In this document: in pieces, positions 1-4,872 of the stretch
Numbering within the stretch: the first letter of the stretch is position 1
How the letters are laid out: each line of letters begins with the position of its first letter
Source: an uncultured Bacilli bacterium
GTDB lineage: Bacteria > Bacillota_I > Bacilli_A > RF39 > UBA660
DNA length: 6,971 nt
Direction of reading: 5' to 3'
Assembly: GCA_934130485.1 (NCBI GenBank)
Contig: CAKOYE010000047.1
Span: 1-6,971 of the forward strand
Position numbers and translations under genes: made by a program
Notes under the pieces: generated by a model
What the model was told of the DNA's origin: nothing
Databases searched by the model: none
Seen by the model: the letters and a program-made list of their open reading frames with translations, nothing else

Positions 1-73
<73 letters not shown>

Positions 74-94
74 ATATCAAAAATATAAATCAAA

Positions 95-187
95 TGGCGG
101 AGAAAGAGGGATTCGAACCCCCGCGCCGGTTACCCGACCTCCTGGTTTTCAAGACCAGTCCCTTCAACCAGACTTGGGTATTTCTCC
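95..187 (-). tRNA. tRNA-Ser (UGA), CCA encoded
   Basis: A class II tRNA on the minus strand with a long variable arm typical of serine. The acceptor stem GGAGAAA/TTTCTCC is complete, the discriminator is G, and CCA is encoded (complement at 95-97). The anticodon stem CTGGT/ACCAG encloses loop CTTGAAA, giving anticodon TGA, which reads UCN serine codons. It lies 9 nt after tRNA-Leu and 21 nt before tRNA-fMet, without room for separate promoters. Confidence 0.96.
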
Positions 188-196
188 AAAAATAAA

Positions 197-285
197 TGGT
201 GCCTAAGGCCGGACTTGAACCGGCACGGGATTTGACTCCCGCAGGATTTTAAGTCCTGTGCGTCTACCAATTTCGCCACTCAGGC
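197..285 (-). tRNA. tRNA-Leu (UAA), CCA encoded
   Basis: A class II minus-strand tRNA with acceptor stem GCCTGAG/CTTAGGC (one G-U), discriminator A and encoded CCA. The anticodon stem CAGGA/TCCTG encloses loop CTTAAAA, so the anticodon is TAA, reading the UUA/UUG codons that dominate leucine use in this AT-rich genome. It is the first tRNA of the left operon; the predicted start site near 342 leaves a leader of about 57 nt, which contains a small ATATCA/TGATAT hairpin at 290-304. Confidence 0.96.
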
Positions 286-348
286 ATCAATATCACTTTG
301 ATATCCATTTCTTTATAAAATAAAGGCAATAATCAAATTGACTACTTA

Positions 349-377
349 ATTATATAATAAAATTTTTGATTTGGCAA
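349..377 (-). promoter_or_regulatory. Promoter of the left tRNA operon (Leu-Ser-fMet)
   Basis: On the minus strand, TTGCCA (complement of 372-377) and TATAAT (complement of 349-354) are separated by exactly 17 nt. This is a near-consensus sigma-A promoter firing toward tRNA-Leu, with transcription expected to start near 342. It lies back to back with the carboxypeptidase promoter on the other strand, about 70 bp away. Confidence 0.8.
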
Positions 378-445
378 CTATTTTTTTAAATTTTTTTATA
401 TTTTTATTATTTATTCAGAAAAAATACAATTATTTTAATAAGTTA

Positions 446-454
446 TGCTATAAT
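446..454 (+). promoter_or_regulatory. Extended -10 promoter of the carboxypeptidase gene
   Basis: TATAAT at 449-454 is preceded by TG one base upstream (446-447), an extended -10 element. No good -35 hexamer is present 16-18 nt upstream, which fits extended -10 promoters. Transcription would start near 461, giving a leader of about 16 nt that contains the ribosome binding site AGAGGGA at 464-470. Confidence 0.7.
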
Positions 455-476
455 ATCTATCATAGAGGGAGTATTT

Positions 477-1688
477 ATGAAACGATTTTTGCTTTTTTTT
501 ATATTAATCATATCATTTTTATATGGCGCAAATATATGTTATGCAGAAGAGTTAGATATTTATTCGAAGTCTGCTATTTTGTACAATATGGATGATGACA
601 TTATATTATATGAAAAAAATTCAGAAGAAAGAACTTCAATCGCAAGTTTAACTAAAATAATGACTTGTATTGTTGCAATAGAAAATATAGATAATTTAGA
701 TCAAAAAATAATTTTAAAAAGCGATGTTTTTACTGGTCTTGCAGAAGCTGGTGCTTCAGTTGCTGGTTTTAGAGTTGGTGAAAATGTAACTTTTCGTGAT
801 TTATTAATGGGTGCATTGTTACCATCTGGGGCTGACGCTACACGTGCACTTGCCTTGAATATTTCTGGAAGTGAAAGTGAATTTGTAAATTTAATGAACA
901 ATAAAGCGATCGAACTTGGGCTTAAAAACACTCATTTTGAAAATACAACTGGTTTAGAAAGTAGTAATCACTATTCTACCGTAAAGGATATATCTATAAT
1001 ATTAAAATATGCCTTAAAAAATCAAACATTTAAAGATATGTACACAACTAGAGAATATACAACTACTAGTAATTTGACATTTTATAGTACATTAAAAAAA
1101 ATTTCAAACAATTATTCTTTTAATGTTTCTAATATTCTAGGTTCAAAAACGGGTTACACTGATGAAGCTGGTTTATGTATGTCCAGTATCGCAAATTATA
1201 ATAATGTCAATTATTTATTAGTTACAGCCGGAGCCGATTATCGAGGTAATGTACCAAGACAATTACTTGATGCTATAACAATTTATAATTTTTATTCCAC
1301 AAATTATAGTTATAAAAATATAATTAATATAGGTGATTATATTGGAACAATTGATGAAGAATATTCATCTGAAAAAAAATATGACATTACATCGCCTATT
1401 ACAGTTACCAAATTTTTAAGTAACGCTTTTGACACTAGCAAAATAAAATATGAATATAATGGATTAGATAAAATTTCATACAAAAATAAAATTGGTGAGA
1501 AATTGGGTAGTGTAAATATAATATATGATGGTAGCATAATGGATACATTTGATGTATTCTTAACTGATACAATAAAGTTTAGTCTATTTACATTCTTATT
1601 ACAAACTAAACTAATTTATTTAATTACTACTATAATAGTAGTTTTGTTAATTATCATTTGTTTTTCAAAAAAAAAGAAGAGGTATTAA
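477..1688 (+). CDS. D-alanyl-D-alanine carboxypeptidase, peptidase S11 (DacA/DacF type)
   Basis: A 403-residue penicillin-binding protein that would trim the terminal D-Ala from peptidoglycan pentapeptides outside the membrane. Residues 1-23 form a signal peptide (Lys-Arg, hydrophobic core, cleavage plausible after CYA). The S11 catalytic motifs follow in order: SLTK at 57-60 (nucleophile Ser57, Lys60), SGA at 117-119 where the family motif is SxN, and KTG at 224-226. The C-terminal part is beta-rich, then a hydrophobic segment (about 376-397) and the tail KKKKRY anchor it as a transmembrane helix rather than the amphipathic helix of E. coli PBP5. Length fits the family. The start is set by AGAGGGA six bases upstream and by the signal peptide. 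It lies between two tRNA operons, opposed to both, and appears monocistronic. Ser117-Gly-Ala with the following Asp retained is a deviation or family variant; I cannot tell dacA from dacF by sequence alone. Confidence 0.95.
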   Translation: MKRFLLFFILIISFLYGANICYAEELDIYSKSAILYNMDDDIILYEKNSEERTSIASLTKIMTCIVAIENIDNLDQKIILKSDVFTGLAEAGASVAGFRVGENVTFRDLLMGALLPSGADATRALALNISGSESEFVNLMNNKAIELGLKNTHFENTTGLESSNHYSTVKDISIILKYALKNQTFKDMYTTREYTTTSNLTFYSTLKKISNNYSFNVSNILGSKTGYTDEAGLCMSSIANYNNVNYLLVTAGADYRGNVPRQLLDAITIYNFYSTNYSYKNIINIGDYIGTIDEEYSSEKKYDITSPITVTKFLSNAFDTSKIKYEYNGLDKISYKNKIGEKLGSVNIIYDGSIMDTFDVFLTDTIKFSLFTFLLQTKLIYLITTIIVVLLIIICFSKKKKRY

Positions 1689-1715
1689 GAAAAATTCTTA
1701 ATATCTTTTCTTTCT
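1681..1715 (+). terminator. Terminator of the carboxypeptidase gene
   Basis: A 10-bp stem, GGTATTAAGA (1681-1690) against TCTTAATATC (1696-1705), with one G-U pair and loop AAAAT, is followed by TTTTCTTTCTT. The stop codon TAA at 1686-1688 lies inside the 5' arm, so termination starts essentially at the end of the coding sequence. Confidence 0.7.
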
Positions 1716-1791
1716 TATTATATTTTATTAAGAATAATTAGATAAATTTGCTATTTAGGAATTTTTTGGGAGTTTTTAAAAAACATCATAA

Positions 1792-1819
1792 AAAAAGTCC
1801 TCATTTTAAAAGACTTTTT
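1792..1819 (-). terminator. Candidate terminator of the Val-Thr-Tyr-Gln-Lys tRNA operon
   Basis: AAAAAGTC (1792-1799) and GACTTTTT (1812-1819) form an 8-bp stem around a 12-nt loop. Read on the minus strand it lies just after the last tRNA (Lys) and the 3' arm ends in a run of T, as expected for an intrinsic terminator. The stem is mostly A-U, so it is weaker than usual. The 1716-1790 stretch between it and the carboxypeptidase terminator shows nothing recognisable. Confidence 0.55.
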
Positions 1820-1828
1820 ATTTCTAAA

Positions 1829-1904
1829 TGGTGTCCCGTGGCGAACTCGAATCGCCGACCCTTTGATTAAAAGTCAAATGCTCTACCAACTGAGCTAACG
1901 GGAC
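1829..1904 (-). tRNA. tRNA-Lys (UUU), CCA encoded
   Basis: Minus-strand tRNA with acceptor stem GTCCCGT paired to its complement, discriminator A and encoded CCA. The anticodon stem TTTGA/TCAAA encloses loop CTTTTAA, giving anticodon TTT. Length is 76 including CCA. It is the last gene of the right-hand operon, 11 nt after tRNA-Gln. Confidence 0.96.
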
Positions 1905-1915
1905 ATAAAATAAGA

Positions 1916-1991
1916 TGGCTGCCTCGGCTAGATTCGAACTAGCGCAATGCCACAGTCAAAGTGTGGTGCCTTACCGCTTGGCTACGAGGCA
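1916..1991 (-). tRNA. tRNA-Gln (UUG), CCA encoded
   Basis: Minus-strand tRNA with acceptor stem TGCCTCG/CGAGGCA, discriminator G and encoded CCA. The U1-A72 first pair is typical of bacterial tRNA-Gln. The anticodon stem CCACA/TGTGG encloses loop CTTTGAC, anticodon TTG. It lies 14 nt after tRNA-Tyr in the operon. Confidence 0.96.
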
Positions 1992-2005
1992 ATAACACAA
2001 ACAGA

Positions 2006-2089
2006 TGGTGGAGGGAGATGGATTTGAACCATCGAACCCGAAGGAACAGATTTACAGTCTGCCGCGTTTGGCCACTTCGCTATCCCTCC
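2006..2089 (-). tRNA. tRNA-Tyr (GUA), CCA encoded
   Basis: Minus-strand tRNA with the long variable arm of bacterial tRNA-Tyr, acceptor stem GGAGGGA/TCCCTCC, discriminator A and encoded CCA. The anticodon loop CTGTAAA within a CAGA/TCTG stem gives anticodon GTA. It lies 6 nt after tRNA-Thr. Confidence 0.96.
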
Positions 2090-2095
2090 ATAAAA

Positions 2096-2171
<76 letters not shown>

Positions 2172-2175
2172 ATAA

Positions 2176-2252
2176 TGGTGGGCGATATAGGACTCGAACC
2201 TATGACCCCCTGCTTGTAAGGCAGGTGCTCTAACCAACTGAGCTAATCGCCC
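2176..2252 (-). tRNA. tRNA-Val (UAC), CCA encoded
   Basis: Minus-strand tRNA with acceptor stem GGGCGAT/ATCGCCC, discriminator A and encoded CCA. The anticodon stem CCTGC/GCAGG encloses loop CTTACAA, anticodon TAC. It is the first gene of the five-tRNA operon, about 18 nt downstream of the predicted transcription start. Confidence 0.96.
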
Positions 2253-2276
2253 ATTTAAACTCACCAGACGTCTTTA

Positions 2277-2305
2277 ATGATACCATCTATCTTTACCTTT
2301 GTCAA
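2277..2305 (-). promoter_or_regulatory. Promoter of the Val-Thr-Tyr-Gln-Lys tRNA operon
   Basis: On the minus strand a perfect TTGACA (complement of 2300-2305) is followed after 17 nt by TATCAT (complement of 2277-2282). The predicted start is near 2270. The -35 box begins only 13 bp past the stop codon of the S1-domain gene on the same strand, with no terminator visible between them, so read-through from that gene into the tRNAs is also possible. Confidence 0.85.
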
Positions 2306-2318
2306 TACATTTTAAAAA

Positions 2319-2684
2319 TTATTTGATAACATTTTCATTTTTTTCCAAATTTTCTTTTATCCACATTGGCAATTTATGAGCAAGCGTATTAAAACCATTA
2401 CGTGTTTCAACAATTTTTTTCTTTTCTTTTTTGCTATTTTTTTTGTATCTAATGTTTTTAATACTTAATTTCAACTTACTTTGTTCTTCATCAACATCTA
2501 AAATTTCTACATAAATTGTTTCACCTATTTGAACAAAATCATGTAAATCTCTTACAAAGTTATTTGATACTTCAGATATATGAATTAATCCACTATAAAA
2601 TTCATCAAAAGATACAAATATACCATATGACTCTATTCCGCTAACAATTCCCTCTACAATTTTTCCTTTTTGATATTTTGGCAT
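2319..2684 (-). CDS. S1 RNA-binding domain protein, YugI/GSP13 (CvfD)-like
   Basis: A 121-residue cytoplasmic protein. Residues 5-78 form one S1/OB-fold domain: a GxIVEGxVSGIESYGIFV first half, GLIHISE at 32-38, and a closing VEILDVDEEQSKLKLSIK strand pair. A Lys-rich linker (80-91) follows, then a C-terminal GFNTLAHKLPMWI segment of the kind seen in the single-S1-domain general stress protein 13 family (YugI, CvfD), whose members bind RNA or the ribosome and regulate after transcription. Domain identity is secure; the stress or regulatory role is inferred. The start is fixed by AGGTGG (complement of 2689-2694) four bases upstream. It is divergent from nfu and lies directly upstream of the five-tRNA operon, which suits a translation-related role. 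Confidence 0.88.
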   Translation of the reverse strand: MPKYQKGKIVEGIVSGIESYGIFVSFDEFYSGLIHISEVSNNFVRDLHDFVQIGETIYVEILDVDEEQSKLKLSIKNIRYKKNSKKEKKKIVETRNGFNTLAHKLPMWIKENLEKNENVIK

Positions 2685-2701
2685 AGAACCACCTCTAGAG
2701 T

Positions 2702-2732
2702 ATTATAACATATTTTTTTATATTTTAAACAA
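2702..2732 (-). promoter_or_regulatory. Promoter of the S1-domain protein gene
   Basis: Minus-strand TATAAT (complement of 2702-2707) is preceded by TG in the extended -10 position. A poor -35, TTGTTT (complement of 2727-2732), sits at a wide 19-nt spacing. Only 17 nt separate the -10 from the start codon, so the transcript would begin next to the Shine-Dalgarno at 2689-2694. Confidence 0.6.
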
Positions 2733-2733
2733 G

Positions 2734-2762
2734 TTTACATTTTATTTTTTTTATTATATAAT
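2734..2762 (+). promoter_or_regulatory. Promoter of the nfu gene
   Basis: TTTACA (2734-2739) and TATAAT (2757-2762) with exactly 17 nt between form a near-consensus sigma-A promoter. The start codon follows only 15 nt after the -10, so transcription from the usual position (near 2769) starts inside the Shine-Dalgarno-like GGTGA at 2769-2773. The leader would be about 7-9 nt. Confidence 0.75.
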
Positions 2763-2777
2763 GTTCTTGGTGAAATT

Positions 2778-3005
2778 ATGAAAGATCAAGAAAAGAAAAT
2801 TATTGAATTAATAGAACAAATACAACCATTTTTAATTGCAGATGGTGGTAATGTTGAATTTATAAAATATGAAGATAATATTGTTTATGTAAAAATACTT
2901 GGTGCTTGTCAAAATTGTGGATTACTTGATGTTACATTAAAAGACTTAATTGAAGCTGCAATCAAAGATGAAGTCCCAGATGTTTTAGAGGTTAGAAGTA
3001 TATAA
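2778..3005 (+). CDS. nfu: NifU-like (Nfu) iron-sulfur cluster scaffold/carrier
   Basis: A 75-residue stand-alone NifU C-terminal domain, the usual size for Bacilli proteins of the YutI type. The family signature is clear: PFLIADGGNVEF at 17-28, and CQNC at 44-47 inside GACQNCGLLDVTLK. The two cysteines of CxxC would bind a bridging [4Fe-4S] cluster between two subunits for transfer to apo-proteins in the cytoplasm. The start follows a short GGTGA site four bases upstream. It is divergent from the S1-domain gene and converges on the YutH-like gene, with a 12-bp gap between coding ends. Confidence 0.95.
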   Translation: MKDQEKKIIELIEQIQPFLIADGGNVEFIKYEDNIVYVKILGACQNCGLLDVTLKDLIEAAIKDEVPDVLEVRSI

Positions 3006-3030
3006 ATTCTAGATTTTCTAACTTTTTTTT
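2991..3030 (+). terminator. Candidate terminator of nfu
   Basis: GTTAGAA (2991-2997) pairs with TTCTAAC (3016-3022) over an 18-nt loop and is followed directly by eight T (3023-3030). The loop contains the nfu stop codon (3003-3005), and the 3' arm and T run overlap the end of the opposing gene. Read on the minus strand the hairpin lacks a T tail, so it should act for nfu only. Confidence 0.5.
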
Positions 3031-3923
3031 AACCATTCAATATCTGTTATTTGAAATTTTGTTTTCAAATAATTTAATATATTAGATAAAAATATTTCGT
3101 ATTCCTCGTTTTTTACAATTATATTTGAAAGCGTATTCTCGTTGATATTATTGTAAATTATCTCATCACATAGATCAAAATAATACGATGGATACAATAA
3201 TCTACTAAAAAACATGATACTATCTATATTACTATACAAATTAGTATCAATATAATTAATTACATCATTAAGATCTAAGGTGTTATAAAAAAATTTTTCT
3301 TTACAATATTCTGCTACATCTCTTGTTTTTGAATCAACAATAAATTCTAATGGATTATAAAAATCAAACAACGTATAATTATTTTTGATTCTATAATGAG
3401 TAATGCAATAGTCAGAATTATTCTTTACATTTAGAAGTAATTGTATACCATTTTCTGCAAGTCCTATATAGTAGCTTGCAGTTTTTCTTATTAATGGAAA
3501 TTTATTTTTATAATTTGCTATTAAGTATTCAAAATAATCAACTCTTTCAATCCACAATTCTCTCCAAGATTTTGTATTGCTAATATTTTCTAAATGAAGA
3601 GATCTAGTTGCAAGATAATAGTACATTATATTATTAAAATCTATTTTTTGATTATTATATTTTGCAGTTTTGAGCAAAACATAATATTTGTTGTTAATAT
3701 TTGTGGCAATTTCCCCCATAACATTTTTTATTATTTGATGACAATATATATTATATTGCCAAATGTATTCGTATATTTCATAAGCGAGAGAAAGTTGTTT
3801 CAAGTCAAAATTATATGGTACAAGATAATATTCTAAATCATCTATTACAAATTTATATTGTTTTTCATTTTGATAAATGTTTACTGGATATAAATGATAG
3901 TAGTAGTTAATTGCATTTTTCAT
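3018..3923 (-). CDS. YutH/CotS-like kinase-fold protein (putative, degenerate)
   Basis: A 301-residue soluble protein without signal peptide or membrane segment, very rich in Tyr, Asn and Ile. I place it tentatively in the aminoglycoside-phosphotransferase/CotS-YutH family. The order of landmarks fits: a paired-Trp segment SWRELW at 119-124 followed by ERVDYFEYLI (126-135), then THYRI at 175-179 where active kinases carry the catalytic HxD loop, NPLEFIVDSKTRDVAEY at 190-206, and SRLLYPSYYFDL at 240-251. The catalytic Asp after His176 and a clear metal-binding DFG/DxD are missing, suggesting a non-catalytic fold, as in YutH. In Bacillus YutH is spore-coat associated and, from memory, encoded close to the Nfu gene yutI, which matches the nfu neighbour here. 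The start is set by GGGTGAG (complement of 3929-3935). No terminator T run follows its TAG stop. Confidence 0.55.
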   Translation of the reverse strand: MKNAINYYYHLYPVNIYQNEKQYKFVIDDLEYYLVPYNFDLKQLSLAYEIYEYIWQYNIYCHQIIKNVMGEIATNINNKYYVLLKTAKYNNQKIDFNNIMYYYLATRSLHLENISNTKSWRELWIERVDYFEYLIANYKNKFPLIRKTASYYIGLAENGIQLLLNVKNNSDYCITHYRIKNNYTLFDFYNPLEFIVDSKTRDVAEYCKEKFFYNTLDLNDVINYIDTNLYSNIDSIMFFSRLLYPSYYFDLCDEIIYNNINENTLSNIIVKNEEYEIFLSNILNYLKTKFQITDIEWLKKS

Positions 3924-3940
3924 ATTATCTCACCCAATTA

Positions 3941-3946
3941 ATTATA
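3941..3946 (-). promoter_or_regulatory. -10 element of the YutH-like gene
   Basis: Minus-strand TATAAT (complement of 3941-3946) lies 17 nt before the start codon, so the transcript would begin at the Shine-Dalgarno (3929-3935). No convincing -35 is visible at 16-18 nt; that position falls inside the terminator of the upstream gene. Confidence 0.45.
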
Positions 3947-3951
3947 TGCAA

Positions 3952-3987
3952 AAAAATATCTTATCATTATCTTGATAAGATATTTTT
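3952..3987 (-). terminator. Terminator of the DUF1292-like gene
   Basis: AATATCTTATC (3955-3965) and GATAAGATATT (3974-3984) form a perfect 11-bp stem, extendable to 14 bp with A-T pairs, around an 8-nt loop. On the minus strand it ends in a T run. The loop and lower arm contain the stop codon and two further in-frame stops (TAA TGA TAA, 3969 down to 3961). Confidence 0.8.
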
Positions 3988-4776
3988 AATATCAGAAATC
4001 ATAATTTTATAATTATTTAGTTCATTAATCAAACGATTATTTTCCTCCACTAATCTTTGATTATTTTCTTTTTCATTAAAATAAAGTTCTTTATAATTTT
4101 CTGAAACTGAGTTTTCAACAGGATTTTGAACAGTTGGTTGATTTATATTTGAATTTTGTGTAAAGTTTTGAACATCATTTGAGATATTTTGTGGATTATT
4201 AAATATTCCTATGTCATTTTGCGCAATATTTTGTGGTTGAACTGGAATATTTTGTTGTTCATTTGAGATATTACTTGCAATATTTTGTGAATTATTAAAT
4301 TGATTTGGTTGATTATTTGATTCGTTTTGAACATTTTGCACAGGTTGTTGTGCAAAACTATGATCAATAGCTTCTGGAATACTATCATTAATAATTGGTT
4401 CTACCTTATAACCCATATTTAACATATCTACCGATGTTGCCAAAAGTTTTAAAGCTCTTCTATCTGCAACCTTTATATTTTGTAAACTATTATATGGTAA
4501 ATCATTAACAATTGCATTTCCATTTGCTCTATTTTCCTTTATAATTCTTTGTAAATTAGCTTTTAAATTTGACCATTCCACATCATCTATAATATTTGTT
4601 CCAATTAAAGTACCATTTTGTTCAACAGTTTTTGTAACATATATATTCATATGTCCTTGATTATCTATTTCATGTAATGAAAAAATAAAATATTTATTTA
4701 CACCTTCACTAAAATATCTTACAACTTCGACCTGCATACTTTCATTATTAGCATTAAAAATTACTATTTTCTCCAT
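3967..4776 (-). CDS. DUF1292 (YrzB)-like domain protein with Asn/Gln-rich linker and C-terminal coiled coil
   Basis: A 269-residue cytoplasmic protein in three parts. Residues 1-82 resemble DUF1292 (the small YrzB family): VEVVRYFSEGVNKYFIFS, then DNQGHMNIYVTK, then DDVEWSNLKANLQRI, the same order of a core strand, an NxYxxK strand and a closing EW-helix. Residues 83-130 are helical and unrecognised. Residues 141-220 are low complexity, with 39 of 80 residues Asn or Gln and repeated QNI/QNV units. Residues 226-268 (YKELYFNEKE through KNILSR) are strongly helical with coiled-coil character, suggesting oligomerisation. DUF1292 proteins have no settled biochemical role, so I assign none. It has its own promoter, a strong AAAGGGAGG site (complement of 4786-4794) nine bases before the ATG, and its own terminator. 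It is not an operon partner of its neighbours in an obvious way. Confidence 0.7.
   Translation of the reverse strand: MEKIVIFNANNESMQVEVVRYFSEGVNKYFIFSLHEIDNQGHMNIYVTKTVEQNGTLIGTNIIDDVEWSNLKANLQRIIKENRANGNAIVNDLPYNSLQNIKVADRRALKLLATSVDMLNMGYKVEPIINDSIPEAIDHSFAQQPVQNVQNESNNQPNQFNNSQNIASNISNEQQNIPVQPQNIAQNDIGIFNNPQNISNDVQNFTQNSNINQPTVQNPVENSVSENYKELYFNEKENNQRLVEENNRLINELNNYKIMISDIKNILSR
4180..4300. repeat. Imperfect short direct repeats inside the Asn/Gln-rich coding region
   Basis: A 21-nt unit at 4184-4204 recurs at 4280-4300 with a single mismatch; they encode FNNPQNI and FNNSQNI. The shorter TTTGAGATATT also occurs twice (4178-4188 and 4262-4272), as does GCAATATTTTGTG. The repeats lie only in the low-complexity linker, consistent with growth by slippage or unequal recombination. 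Confidence 0.6.
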
Positions 4777-4806
4777 AGTATCTAGCCTCCCTTTATTCTA
4801 TAAACT

Positions 4807-4835
4807 ATTATAACCAAAAAAAAACTTTTTTTCAA
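4807..4835 (-). promoter_or_regulatory. Promoter of the DUF1292-like gene
   Basis: Minus-strand TTGAAA (complement of 4830-4835) and TATAAT (complement of 4807-4812) are separated by exactly 17 nt. Transcription would start near 4800, about 24 nt before the ATG. The -35 hexamer lies in the loop of the terminator hairpin of the preceding gene, and the T run forms the spacer. Confidence 0.75.
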
Positions 4836-4853
4836 TATTTTTAAAAGTTTTTT
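4816..4853 (-). terminator. Terminator of the membrane-anchored protein gene
   Basis: AAAAAACTTTT (4819-4829) and AAAAGTTTTTT (4843-4853) form a perfect 11-bp stem around a 13-nt loop. On the minus strand the 3' arm runs into a nine-T tract. The stem is almost wholly A-U, so its efficiency is uncertain, but it stands 19 bp beyond the stop codon of the upstream gene. Confidence 0.55.
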
Positions 4854-4872
4854 CAATTATTTTTATACAATA

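Noticed and set aside
290..304. ATATCA/TGATAT hairpin as a terminator or riboswitch
   Set aside because: Six A-U-rich pairs with a 3-nt loop in a tRNA leader; no T run and no further structure.
338..358. Plus-strand TTGACT and TATAAT as a promoter for the carboxypeptidase
   Set aside because: The spacer is only 9 nt, which does not work; the TATAAT bases largely belong to the minus-strand tRNA promoter, and a better extended -10 lies at 446-454.
371..595. Plus-strand open frame of 74 codons overlapping the carboxypeptidase start
   Set aside because: It covers promoter sequence and then reads the signal-peptide region of the carboxypeptidase in another frame; no ribosome binding site.
701..931. 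Minus-strand open frame of 76 codons
   Set aside because: Antisense shadow of the conserved carboxypeptidase domain.
1337..1537. Minus-strand open frame of 66 codons
   Set aside because: Antisense shadow of the carboxypeptidase C-terminal region; no ribosome binding site or recognisable product.
3594..3836. Plus-strand open frame of 80 codons
   Set aside because: Antisense of the YutH-like gene; hydrophobic composition arises from its reverse complement and there is no start signal.
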